Part shown: positions 27,507 through 42,609 of the stretch, one piece after another
How positions within the stretch are numbered: position 1 is the stretch's first letter
Layout of the letters: each line of letters starts with the position of its first letter
NCBI GenBank assembly: GCA_949318235.1
Contig: OX439127.1
Span: forward strand, 32,016,873-32,080,872
From: Ecdyonurus torrentis
Taxonomy: Eukaryota; Arthropoda; Insecta; Ephemeroptera; Heptageniidae
Direction: 5' to 3'
Length of the DNA: 64,000 nucleotides
Notes under the pieces: model-generated
Database searches by the model: none
What the model saw: the letters and a program-made list of their open reading frames with translations, nothing else
What the model was told of the DNA's origin: nothing
Position numbers and translations under genes: made by a program

Positions 27507-29026
27507 TGGTAGTGAGAGGTGTAGTGATGCGAGAATGTTACGGGAACGTCTCTTTTATAACCTCGTTATAAATTCAAGACCCAAGTAAAACGTCGCTGCT
27601 GTCTTGATGTGGCATCTATATATTCTTTCTTTCTCTTTCTCATTCGGAACGAAATTAAAATAAATGTTATACTTCCCTCTCGTGTCTGTTACATAAAATA
27701 GCTTTTAGTGCTTATTAATTTTACAGTCGCATTGATTGATATTGTTTTAAAATGTATCATTTTGTATTCTGTGGAGTATTATATATGTGCTTTTGGAATA
27801 TATTTAAATAATGGATTATATTATATTCTCGTATTGTTTCTGTTAAAGAAATGACATTTTCATTAATACACCAACAAACTAAAAAGTTAAAAGTATAATA
27901 TAATATATAATTTATACTATAATATTGAAGCCTTTTATACTATAGAAAAAAAAAACATTACCCCATCCCTTTTTAATTAAAATAATATTGATAGCTTATA
28001 TAAGTGATAAAAAAAAATGTCATCTAAAAGGAGTATATAATAATAAAAACATAAAACATGAAAAAAAGGCATAGTAAAAGCTTACCTGTAACTTGGTGTA
28101 TGTATAATAGTTTTGTATGTACATACACTGTTCAAGATTGCACGTATATCTTAGTGAAATTTATTGCCAAGGAAATTTCAGCGTGACGCAATATATACAC
28201 TTTTATAACCCTATATATTATTTGCATGTAACATAAACATTTTAATGTAATTTTCACACTACACTATTAAAATTATTTTAACTGTTATTTTTTTTATCTT
28301 CTTTAAATATATTAAAAATTATAATTTATAATACATCTAAGGTTGTTATAATTGTTATAATTAAAAAAAAAGTTTTTTTTTGGTTCTATTATTATATTTT
28401 ACACCTGAAGGTAATATTTCTTTTCAGAATAATAATAAAAAAATGTAATCAAAATTGTAATGCTATATAGTATTGGTAACGTAATACGATTTCAAATAAT
28501 GTATTACGTATTGTTATCATTATACGTGGCACATGTGATTTTTTTCCTTCCTTCCTTCTCTCTCTCTCCGTATATTTCACGTCGTGTCGAGTTATGTGTG
28601 AAACATATCAACACTCACTGAATGTTATAAAAATTGTCGATCAATACGAAAAACCAGATTGGTATATGATTGATTGGCGTGTAATGTATACCTAATGCAA
28701 TTGATAGAGCACAAATTGAAATGTCACATCGATAAAATAGTATTGGAAGTGACAACATTATATATATAAACAAACTATAATGATAATTAACAATAATAAT
28801 AGTAAAAATAATTATATTTTAATAATAATATAAAATAATATTCTATATTTCACAATCAAAGTTAAACCAATTATTAAATAAACGAATAAAATGTAATAAA
28901 ATAAATTATTTACACCACATTTTATCATCATTTAATTTTAACACATCATTAAGTAACAATTTATATTAAATTTTATATTCAATTAATTTTTTTTAAAGGG
29001 GAGAGGAAAAAAAAAAAAAAAAAAAA

Positions 29027-29057
<31 letters not shown>

Positions 29058-31663
29058 CACATGAATATTCACAAGAAATTTTCTTTGCATGTAGAAAATA
29101 TAGCATGAATACTTTTGTTATCGCGTGATACCATATATATGAAAGTAACATAACAAAGAAAACGAAGACAAAAGTTAAAACATAGTGAATTACAATATGT
29201 TATCCTTTGTATGTTATTAATTTAACATCATGTAACAATCATTTCTATAAAGCGTTATTATTGGAAACAAAATAATAATAATAATAATAAATTTAAAAAA
29301 TAAATAAAAAAATCTTTCCACGCACCCTTCTATGAAATACAACCTACTAAAAATGCTAAATTTTATATTGTTATATAATTTTCTTCTTGATTGATCAGTA
29401 GCTACTTCAAACTTCAATCATTAAAAAGTGTTTAAAATATACAGAAAACACTTAAAATGAAGAACATTTATTATATATTTATATAAAGAAAAAATTCAGT
29501 TAAGCTTACTTAAGTAAATATTAAATATTGTTTTCATTATACATACAAAAAAATATAAAAAGTGTAAAAACAAATCATAAAAAATAATAAAAATAAAAAC
29601 AGGAAAATGTTTGCAACAAAAGTTGAATCAAAATGATGGACTAATAATAAGGAAACAAAATAGCAAGTTCACAATGAAATGTTTTTTCTTTTATAGTTGA
29701 AATTGATAGTGACGTGTTCTCTGGTACGTTAACCACAAAGGTGAGCGAAGGGCTTCCGGCTTACCAAGAAAACACAACAAAAGAAACGGATCTTGTGTTT
29801 GTTGGTTTTAGGTTCAGTGGTTTGAGTACAACAGTATTAACTTCAATAAAAAAAATGGAGAATAACGTAACTAATAGTTTTATTTTCTAAATTCCAAATA
29901 TGTGGATAAAATTTTATCAAAAAAGTGGACATTTTAGTTTATGCAATCATTATTATTATTATTATTAATCAAGAGATAACAATGAATTTACTATTATTAA
30001 AATTAAAAAAAAAATTGTAGAAAATTGTACTTGTTTTAATTACTAAACTTAAAATAAGAAGAAGAAGAAAAAAAAATCGATAGCATTCTATATCTCTGCT
30101 ATCAAGATATAGACAGTTGTGAAAGCTAAATACGTATATCACCCTACGTAATCACTTGATTTTTTTTAAATTATTTAAAATGCTATTATAAAAATAATTA
30201 TAATTTCAAACATGATTGCTATTTAATATTTCTAAAAGATACCATGAAATAAAAAAAATAAAATCAAACTTGAAGTAAATTAATTATGCCCTCAAGTTAT
30301 GTATAGTTACAACTCCACTTAATGTTACACTTTGTTGAAGATATTTTAATAACTAGAAATTGAGACAAGTGGGGAGTTATTCAAGTAAATAACCGCATTC
30401 TGAACCGCACTGTACAACATGAAGCAAAAGCAGCTCGGGGGGGTGAAGCTTAAGTTGTAGAGCCGAAGCAAGGGAGCACAGAGTGGGCAAACGCTAAAAT
30501 TGCTTGCCTGCAGTGTCTGTCTGTCTTTTCTATAATACTCTTTCTATATAAGAATACATTCCAACTGGTTTCTTTTGTGTGCATCCTGCGCCACCCACAA
30601 GGCATTAATATATTTTCTTTTTAACAAAAAAATACTTATATACCCACACATTCTTATATTAAACTCAAGATACGATGTTTTTTATAACTCTTGACACTAA
30701 TTTCCGACAATATTAACAAGTAAAAATTTATAAATTTTTACTGGCTTAAAAGCGCAAATGAATACTCATGTATGTGATAAAGATAGAAGCACATCAACAT
30801 TCCTTGCACGTTTATTGCTAAGAATGATTGCAAAATAATAAAGTCAATGCTTTTTTTTTCTACTTCTTTTTCTGACCTGTTAAATAGAACATTAGTTTTT
30901 GTTGTTATTGTTAGTATTGGCGTAATATATATTATTTTATCTTATTACATTTACGCTCATTCAATGTTTAAATAATCATATTTTTATTCAAAAACGTAGG
31001 ATTTTTTTGATAATTATTTAATGATAATTGGTTTTGATACAAAAAATGATTTATTTCCAAAAATTTTACCAGCAATTATATAAAAACACGCACAAGTCTC
31101 TTTCAATAAAGATAAAAGTAAATAAGAACAAATTATTTAAAATATTTCAAATTTCAGTATCAAACGGATTTATATTACTAAAACGAGTTGACACATATCT
31201 AATTTACAAAATGTACTAGAAAACAATTGACAAGTTAAATCAATTTTTTTTAAAATTCTAGGATGCATTTTACGTAATTTTTTTAGTTAGTGTATCTTCT
31301 TCTTCTTCTTTTTTTTTTTACCTTAATTTTTGGATCATTTAAAGTATTTTTAAATAAACGTTGAAGTTATGAATTAATCTCTGACGTCATCAAAAAGGTG
31401 AAGTAAATTCTCCATTTGTTTAATTTTTTGTTGCGTCATTTTTGTTTACATAGCTACCATATGACAACAAAAGACGAGCTCATACAAAAAGTAAATAAAC
31501 GATGATTTTAGTTTTCTTTTTTATGATGTAAGGCTAACTAAAGACCTTACCAAAAATTATTCAACAGTACTTGTTATGATAAAAAAAATCTATAAATAAT
31601 AATATAATAATCAATATAATCATATTAGAATGTTTTTTTTTTTCAAAAATATGTATATATATA

Positions 31664-31756
<93 letters not shown>

Positions 31757-32594
31757 AAACCCTTTCTGAATCTGAATATATAATAGTATTATAAAGTACA
31801 TTTACAATAGGCTTTAATACAAATAATAATAAATAAATAAACATTACTTCAATTACATATATTTGGGTTTAAGAGGCCGTTTTACTCTCTGGAAAATATA
31901 AATGTAAACAAACTGTCTAAAAGATCAAAATCTAAGATAAGGCAGGAAACTTAAATGACTGAAATCGAGTGGTCATACGTCATCAGAGTGACCAATAATC
32001 ACAGGAAACGAATACAATAGATTGGTATGTAAGGCAGTGATAACAGGTTTCAAACCAAGCTAGAGCCTTGCAAAGAACGAAGAGAGTATTATCTACATAA
32101 TATTGAATCTATAGACAGCAAAAATTCTTATACTATAATATAACGCATTTATATATTTTTTGTATAATATTGTAAAAGGAAAAACTCACATATATATAAT
32201 CATAGAAATATGCAATTTGCTTCTTCCATGCAAATTAGATAATGCATATTACAATAAAAATATATTAACTTTTAAAAGTCTACGTGCAAATGATACAATA
32301 TAAATAATAAGTAATAATATTATATAAACGAAAACAAAAATTTGAAGAAGAAAATAAATTGCCGTTGATCTCCAAATTGTGACAGTTCATCAGAAAGGTG
32401 TATAATTATATAAATTATTTGCAAGCAATATAATATATTTACATTAAAATAAAAATAAGTGATATTGTCCAAATATTTTAATTAATTAATAATATATCCA
32501 TTTTCTTATAGTGTGCCGATAATATCAGTTTATTTTCTTCCAAATTGTTGTTTTAGTATAATATTGTACTTTTTTAATTATTTTATTTTATCAT

Positions 32595-32664
<70 letters not shown>

Positions 32665-33919
32665 TATATAATATTGCACGTAAATCTAAAAATATCGTGT
32701 GTATTTTTTTCCGCGTTTTTTTTTTTTTTTCTTTTTTTTTTCCCCTTCTTTTTTTCAAAAATTGTTTTATTTAATTATAATATGATAGTTCAATATTAAT
32801 TAATAAACCTGTAGTTACCACAATCTTGATCCTTTTGATCAATTTTTTTTTCTTCTTCTTCCTTCTCTTCTTCATTTTTTTCTTCTTCTAATTATGGGGT
32901 AAATAACTTTAAATATATTCTTTTAAGATGAAAGCAATGCTTGACCTGCAATGACCATAAGTATATCGCAATCATGACATATTTATAATAATTTTATAAG
33001 GTCCCAACATTATACGGATTATTGAATGTTAGCTTGATTATGTCTAGCCATGCAGCAACTCGTATAGTCATTTTTTTTCTCATTCACCTATAAACTACTC
33101 TGATATTAGACGAGATAATATTTTACATAACATCCGCTGTTTTGGGAGTTTACTAAGCTGACCTTCGTACACTTTCTTAGCAATAATAAAAGTATAATAT
33201 CGTGATGATAGAAAATATTGAAAAATACTCGACTAAAAGCAAAATAGAACATACTTCTGTAACTGTCCACAGTGGCGCATTTCCCTAGTACGATAAATAT
33301 AACATTGTAATTCCAATTTATTTAATTAACTAAGCATCGAATAGAAATTATTTTTAAACCATTGAAAAGCTATTAAAAAAACGAAGGCATTCAAGGAGCG
33401 CTTTTTTTTATAAACTCAATAGCAACATTTTAATTGGTTAAAAACAGAACAAAAAAAGATATCGAAAATCGGCTCCTTGAAGGTCTAGATAATATATTTG
33501 TAATAATGTGTTAAAAATTTGGCATCTCTAGGTGTATTAGTTGCGGAGAAATCTTGGAAGTACGATTACATTGATTTGAATGGGCAGCAAGCAGGCAGCG
33601 TATAGAGAGTAAAACGGCCTCTTAAGTTATAAAATTATTTTATAAGCGTGAATTTTTCCGCCTGCAAAATGTTAGAGCGTATGCAACCAGTTGGTCCAAA
33701 ATGCGTTGCGGGCTGCATATACACTAGTAGCTGCAGGCGGCAAAAAAATATGTACATGATTGCACGCGGGCGGAGAAAGAGCGCAAATCTTAGCCTACGC
33801 GATTTGTAGTTGCTAAAATGCTGAATTTCATTTTATAAATATTGTTTCCGACAATTTATTCTTTATTATTATCAAAAGACTACGTAAATTTTTAAATCTA
33901 ACTAATAACCAATATTGGC

Positions 33920-33957
<38 letters not shown>

Positions 33958-34226
33958 GTTATTTATTTTAACCAAACGTATAGTATATTTAGTTAGTAAA
34001 TATACGATTGTAAAATTTTGTAAACAGATTATCATTGTGATTGTTTTCATTCAAAGCATCACTCGAATATAAATTCAAGCAAAATACGAGTTAATTAGCG
34101 AGAGAAATAAGTTAGTCAAAACAACACAAGAAATATCCTAAGGGGGGAAAATTTTATTTCCGCACAACTGACAAATGGAGCCACATCGATCTGTCGCTTC
34201 ATTTATTTTACATGGAATGTCAGGTA

Positions 34227-34265
<39 letters not shown>

Positions 34266-36916
34266 TGCAAAACTGCTTTTGTATAAACAAACTCATCAAC
34301 GAAACCAAGAATCAAATTATAAAATTAAATTACATTGAAATTTAAACGGATGAATTCTGTCTAAGCAAATGGTCTTGACAAGTGAATCAAGTATAAAATC
34401 AATTTTTATGTAAATAATTAAGAAGAAAAATTAATTAATGCTGAGAAAAGTAATTACAGTTAAAATCAATTAATATAACAGTTGGGCTTGATAAATGAAT
34501 GAAGAAAATGTAAGGAGTATAAGTTAATTTTGTTCAAGTATATTTTATATATTTTTTCAATTATTAAAAGTAATTTAAAATTTACATATTTGTTATTATA
34601 TTCATTTTTTTACATTAAACTTCGGTAGTTATCAATCTACACAACCAATTAAGGCTTATATTTAGATGGCTTGTATTTTAAAATCTAAAAAGAGCACTTC
34701 AAAACTTTATGCTATTTGAAAGTTACCTACGATAAAAATTTTGAGAACCTGGGACTATCAGACAAGAGAGAAAATAATTATTTTAATTAACACGAGCTCT
34801 TAAAATACTAAAACTTAAAAAAAAAAAAAAAAAAAAAGAAGAAGATATAAATCTAGCGTGGTGACCCCCAAAATTTTTTTTACATTTTTGAAGATACCTT
34901 ATCCTAATCGGACAAAATTTAATGTTTTTGTTTCTTTGAAACTTTTTAGTCAAATCCCGCAGTAGTTTACATCCCACCTTAAAGAACAAAATTTAAAAAT
35001 AAGATAGAAGGGGGGGGGGGGGGGGGAGAGTAAATTATCAGTTAGAGAATTAAAATGTGATTCAAAACCATACAGTAAATTGATATCCTAACCCTTTTTT
35101 TTTCCATTGATAGTCTACTGCACTTGATGCATTAATTGCATAAGTTGATATTCAGCCATTAATATGAAAGGGAATAGTGGTGCTCTACGGACACTCAAGC
35201 TAAAATGCACAGCCGAGCAATTGTTGCACGGGTTGGAAACGTTGTGTTTCTAATTGCCTCTTGAGTTAAGCACGGAGTGAGAGAAGCATATCCATTCTCT
35301 AGAGAGTCAAAGTGTCTTCCCTCGTATGATATTTACACTTACTTAGGCTAGTCACACTTCACAACCGGTCCTAATATTTTCTTTTCATTACGAACAACTT
35401 TATTACATTTTTTTTATTATAAAATATTAAATAACATCGACGTGTGACGTAAATTTAAAGATTAAAACGAAAATCGTATAATATGATATTATTGCTTAGT
35501 GGAATAACGAAACTAATAATAATAATAATAAGTTTGTCTCCTTCGTATACGGAGCTCATTTGATGAGTTGGCATCATGTTTCAGCCGTTCGCGTGGTGTT
35601 GCGAGGAAAAGCCCACGCAGAATGGAAGGTGGTGGTGAGTGGAGATCGAAGAACCGTCAAGGACGACCAATACTTTATTGATGACCGTGCTGTCATTTGG
35701 GGAAAAGGTAAATCTAAATTTTGAATATTCTCTTATGTAAAGCTTTTTCTTTAAATTAAAACCCAATATTGCTCATTTTTGTCAATATTTTATTGTAATA
35801 AACATTTACACACACACAAGTAATTAGTTTGCTCCTAAATTTATAACAATAAGGTTTTTGTTTTTTCACACGGAATAACATTTGAATTGTGCAATTAATT
35901 TGGTTGTATGAAAATTCATTGGCATTACATGGAAATTGGATGAAGTCAAATATATCATACATCGAAAATATTTTGCTCCGTGAACTTGATCATTCTGAGC
36001 TCTTATAGTTCTTAATTCTGAAGTTTATTTCTTATCACACAATCATAGCAAAATTATCATAGTCCATCACAAAAACATTCATAAATAATTATCAAGAAGT
36101 TAAAAAAAATGTTTCAGTTGTTCATTTAGCTTATTATTTCATGATAGAATAGTCATGGAAATTAAATCTTTATCTAATATATTTACATCCGTTGGATAAA
36201 ATAAACATTTTAAGCTTTTAACAAAAATCAAATTTCACAGCACACAAATTTTATTCAACCGTAATCATAAAAATTAGATTTTCTAAATTGCTCTTTAATT
36301 AATCTACCAAAAATCATAAAATCAAATAATTTTAATATATTGATATTCCTGATGTTATGTTGCTTATTTTATAATCAGTTTAAAATATTCAAAGTTTGTT
36401 GATGCAGATTTTATTTTGCTTTACAAACTATGAGAGTTTCTCACAGACATACACACACACATAGAAAGACACACACACCACACCCATTAAACATATTAAT
36501 GAGAATAATTTATAACTAGGCTACTATACCCCCATGTATTCCCTTGGGTATATTCATTTAATTAGTATTTAATTTTGCAAAATATGTTGAAAATTCGTTA
36601 TGAAATTACAAAATGTTATACTCTACTTAAGTTTTCCTTTAACAAATTAATTTCAGCTTTACACCTTAACAGGTTTTGTAGCAAATTTCCATATCAAAGT
36701 GATATTAATATATATTACATATTTTATATACTCATAACATATATGTTTAATATAATTATATAGTGTTGTTATGGTTATATTTTTATGGTGATGCGTTTTG
36801 ATATAATATTCTAACTGAAGACACCACGAAAGAAAAAAACAACTGTATCCTATATATCGTATAGAGGGAAAGAAAAAAGTTTACATGAGGGAATAAAAGA
36901 TCATGAAAAAATAATG

Positions 36917-37012
<96 letters not shown>

Positions 37013-38743
37013 GTTTTTGTATCAGGTTCATTAAAAAATTGTTTGTGGTCAAAGTCAAACCCAGAAAAAAAAATTTACAGAGCACTCTAAGTCAATTAAT
37101 ATTTACAAAAACATTTTATACATCATAAAAGAGATAAAAGAATATTGTTGTATAACCAGTAATAAGAGATTGTCGTCATACAATATGATACAATTAAATT
37201 TTGTTTTTCACAAATTTTGGGTTTACTTATGATATATAAAATTATTTTCATTAACTTTTTTTACTATTATTATTATTAATATAATATTTTTTTTCTTATT
37301 ATTTTTGTCTAGATAAGCCAGAGGGCAATGTACCAATTCTACCCCGAGGTTTGCACCAATTTCCCTTCCGGTTCCAACTGCCAGAAAGTTCAATCCCTTG
37401 TTCGTTTGAAAGTAAGCCTGGTTATATTCGCTATTACATCAAGGTAAGTAAAATTATATTTCATTGTTTATGGATGTTTTGTACATAATTGAATATATAA
37501 ACAGATATTGCAAAAGACAGTAAACAATGATTGAAATTTGTATATAATATATTTTAAATTTGACGTTTTTAAGATCCTCTAAAGTTAAAGTGAAGTGAAA
37601 AGATAAAACTGCTTACGATTACATAACTTATAACATATATATAACTTGTAAAACTAAAACTAAATCGAACAGTAAAATATATGAAGATTTTAATTACAAA
37701 TACATATTCGATGTATTTGAATTCATGTAGTTATTCTTTGAAATTACTTGGAATGAATTGAACAAGAAACTACGTAAAACTATTTTAATTTAATATATAA
37801 TATTTGAACGTGTATTTGAATAAAATACTTCAATTTATTAAAAAAAATTATATGAGTTTCAAAACAATCTAGACGTCATTTATTGACAACGTTGTTTGTA
37901 TGTTTTGTATTAAGTAAAAGCTACATTGAATGTAGATTGAAAAGACCTTGATTATGTTATTTTACTTTTCCTACTTATATTTCAATCATTGCGTCATGCA
38001 TATGTACAGTATATACAGTTATTTCTCGTTAAGGTTCATATTTTGGGATATGAATTTTACACTAACCACGCAGTACATGTCATAAGTTTTATTATAATAT
38101 ATTTTTTTTATGTAAAAAAAAAAAAAAAAAAAAATATGCCGTGTTTATTTTGCTACGCTCGCAGTCATGGATGCTACTCTAAGCTTGATATAAAAGCGCT
38201 GTGTCTTACAGTCTGCTTACACGTAACATATTTTAGGTAACGGTTGACATCCCTTACGCGTCACCTCCTCAGGGCATGAAATACTTCACTATCATAGGGC
38301 CACATATCGATTGCATGGAAGATCAATATTTGGTAAGATTATACTTTCTTTTTAAATTAACTACCATAATACATATCATATTAAAATAAAGACTGTAATT
38401 AATATCTCTTCATTTAAAAAAAATAATAAAATAAATGCAGAAACCCATGGTTGGACAAGATAAACGTACGACGTGCTGCTTTTGTTGCGAACGAGGTCCT
38501 GTTTCTTTACGTGCTCAATTGGAGCGATCTGCCTACGTGTGTGGAGAAAGCATCAAATTGAAAGCAGATATTGATAATCAGGGAGAGGAGAGTGTACATC
38601 TCAAAGTCAAGTTACTTCAGGTTTGTAATTACCTTATATTAATGTAATTGCTCGTCTGTTTATCCTACCATTTTAAGGTTAAAATATTCTCTTAACCCGT
38701 TTGCATTTGGAGCTTCATTTTAATTATCGGAAATTGAATATGA

Positions 38744-38823
<80 letters not shown>

Positions 38824-41697
38824 TCTTGCCGATAAATTGTATAAAAATTAAGTAACTTTCTATGTTCCATTAACTTCTTGGGAAGGATGGGGGGGGGGGG
38901 GGGGGGGGGGCACGGCTCTTGCTGCTTCTTGTACGTTTTGTGAACAACCTCTTCACACACAATAAGTTGTAAAAACTCTTTCTCGATAATGTTGAAAATG
39001 AAGCGCGCTCTCATTTGTAGAGCGTTAATTACGCTCAAGCTTTAACAATTGGCAAAAAAAATTATAATAATAAAAAATAAATAAAATGAAAAAATTAAAA
39101 AGAAAGAAAGAAAAAGGGTTTGTTGCTACCCTAACGTTGTTTTGCTGCAGTATGTAGAGTACTTCATAGATCGTGGAGTTTTGGGAGTGAGTCGCGAAGT
39201 ACAACACCCGGTACTGGAGTATCGCGGAGAGTCCGTGAATCCTGGTACCCGCACCAAGTGGGATTCAACTCAAAGTCTCGTGGTGCCCACGATGCCACCT
39301 TCGCTCGTGGGTGTATGTCGCTTACTGCAACTCTACTACGTGCTCAAGGTACGTTCAAACAGTTTGCTATAGTTTGCTTTTAGCTATCAAGTTTCAAGAA
39401 TACAACCAATCTTTATCGTATTATAAAACTTCCATCCATAAACAAATAAAAAAAGTTTCTGTATGACTTTTAAGTATAATATGTTCTTATTAAATATTGA
39501 AAAGCTCTTTGCATGTTCGATACTAAATAAAAAAAAATACAATAAAAAAAAAGAAGTATTTTGTGAAGCTACGTGAGCTCAACGAAAGAGGTACTAAATT
39601 TTATTTCATTTATTTGATTGTCTACTTGTTTACGTTCTTTTCTTTCTTGTCTTGGTGAGATAGAAAATCAATTGAGCTCTGTTTTTGTTTTTTTATTATT
39701 ATTTATTTATTTCTCACGTTCTGTGAACAATTTATTTGATAATAATTACTTTAATGAGATTTGGATGAAAAATGTATAGTAAGTAATTAACAACTGGTGA
39801 ACAATGTAAAGAGTTTTTTTGTTACACTTGAAAAAGGAAGATTTTCTTCGTTTTTTTTTTTTTTTTTTTTTTTCTTTCTTCTTCTTTTTTTTAAATTATA
39901 TATTAGCAAAGCATTTTGCTCTTCTCTTTCTTAAATAAAATAATATAATAAATTATAAAGCTTTTGCCTCATGAATAACGCAAAGAAAGTAGTATTAAAT
40001 TTGATTTTGTTCGCATGTATTTTATTGATTTGTATGGAAATTTAATTTACAGTTTTGCTTTTGATGGATAAAGTTATTAACTTTGTAATATGAAATATAA
40101 AGTATGAAGAGATTTTTTTTCATTTCTTTACAAAATAATAATAATATTAAAAAAAAAAGAAAAGTAAGATCGTAATCTTACAAAGCAATTTCCTGTAGCG
40201 TCCTTCATGTACTAAAATTCGCCACATTTTTCTCGTAAAGAAATTTTTATTACAACGATATCAATATTGCAAAGAATAAATATATATATTTATGACGCAA
40301 ATACAATTCAAAGATTCTTTCTAATTATAACTTTATTTTAATATTAAATCCTTTCTATAGAAGTTTTCAATAATTAGTAAACTAGTGTCTCATTATTATT
40401 TATGCATAATAAATGAAAATGATATATTGTCACTATGATAAATTTTTATTTCTATGAAATTGTTTGTAATTGTTTCTGTGTTCAGTAAAACGTTCATTGC
40501 CGTATTCATATTATGTATAAAAAAACTAAAAGTTACGGCAAAAAAAAAAAAAAAAAAAAAAAAAATGTATCGTACAGTGAGTAGATTATTTAATTAGTTT
40601 TACTTGTAGTTCTGCCGCTTCTTATTTTGCTTTATATATATGTATACACACATATAAAATAAACTTTTTATATTTATATTATCAACTAAAAATAATTATA
40701 GTAACAAATTTTGTAAAACATAAATAAATTTGAAACTTCATAAATAATTTGTTAAATAAAAATTTATTATATATGAATAATTAGTTAATTAGTAACACGG
40801 TGTAGTAGAATTATAACAGTATCTATTACACCATTGTAAGTAACAATTTTTAATGCATTATGTTATTGCTAAGCTTTTTTTTTTAACGGACTGCGGTGTA
40901 AAAAGCGTTGGGATTATTTAGAAACAATCTTTGAATATAATAATTTCATAAAAAAAATGTATATAATGGTATTTATAATAACTTTAAAAGTAATGAAAAA
41001 TTAACAAAAAGACAATTCATTTAGTTCAAAATTTAATGTAATAAGAATTAATTAGGGATCTTTTATTGATATTATTTCAACGAAGATTAATTGTAAATTA
41101 ATTAATTGCTATTTTACAATAGTTATGAAATTTTAAATTGAATGATTATTGTATTAAAATTGTTCTCTTTAATTTTAAAATTAAATTATTGATCCTTATC
41201 ATTTTACAACAATAATCAGGGTCGGACTGGTCATTTAAGTTGGTCAGGAATTCCTGACCGGGCCCCCCTGGTCTGGGGGCCCCTTGCTCGCTAATAAACA
41301 AAAATGAAAAATGAAAAAAAAAAAAAAAAAAAAAAAGGAGAAGAAGAAAGTTGAAAGGAAAAGAGTTGGAAAAAAACATTTAAAAATTCCATCAAATTAC
41401 ACACATACTTATTATTTGTTTCACATCTTAAATTAAAGCCCTCATCAATAATACGTGAATGGTGTAATTTCGATTTATTATTTACTATATTTATATTACT
41501 TAATTATTTCATTGCCCAAGAACTATATGAACTATTCTCTTATCTCAACACCTTCCGAAACCTAGGTTAATTTATTTTCCAGTATTCAACCTTTAAGATT
41601 TTTTTTTTAATCTACGAGAGATTAAAAAGTATAATAATGCAAAATTGACTGAAATATTTAATTCATATAATAAAAAATATTAACGATCGTGTCGCAA

Positions 41698-41734
<37 letters not shown>

Positions 41735-41785
41735 GAAAAGAAAAGAAAAGAAAAGAAAAGAAAAGAAAAGAAAAGAAAAGAAAGA

Positions 41786-41882
<97 letters not shown>

Positions 41883-42189
41883 AGTGGAAGAAGAATATTA
41901 AGCTGTTACCTATTACAGAACAAAGAGGAATACAGGGAATACCAAGAAATTTTAAGGGGTAGTTTTAATAAAAAACATTTTATATAAAAGAGGACATATT
42001 GTCCTAAATCGATAAATATGTGAAATTTTTAATTTTTAGTTCATTTAATATTTTTAATTAATTTTTAAAAGACGTAAAATGGCCTCACAGTGATTGGCCG
42101 CTTTTTACTATGCCCAGACATATAAAAGTTATCAAGCATAACGTCATTTTTCAATTTTCTAAAATTCGGGACAATGTTCTCTTTTAGAA

Positions 42190-42221
<32 letters not shown>

Positions 42222-42576
42222 AGATTCGAATTCCTTATTGCTGCTGGCTATAATTTAAAAATAAATAAATAAAATTATGGTTTATATTTAAAGATTAAGC
42301 TGCATGGATCCAAACAAATTTCAAAGTATCATAAAATATTTTCGCAATAAGTTTTGCATGTGATAATTATAATTATTTCAAAAATAAAAGTTGCACACAT
42401 TTGAATTTATGTTGATGAATTAAATAAAATATTACGTTACAGTTTTATGTAAATTTAAGTAAAATATATGACATGTACTAAATTAATAGATAATATTTCG
42501 TTCTTTTATATTTTTTTATTTGTTTTTTACTCTTTCATCGTATATTAACTTATGTAAAATTGACTGAAAAAAGTGG

Positions 42577-42609
<33 letters not shown>

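Larger units (their letters stand above)
12073..35584 (+). other. 23.5-kb first coding intron of the arrestin gene
   Basis: The donor is CGAG|GTAAGT and the acceptor is TTTCAG|CCG. No other protein gene was found inside it. It contains several (GA)n, (AT)n and (AC)n tracts, two non-LTR retrotransposon ends, at least five MITE-like elements, and GC-richer islands near 14690-14830, 22770-23080, 30360-30610 and 35150-35340. The islands might be enhancers or alternative promoters. Confidence 0.7.
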
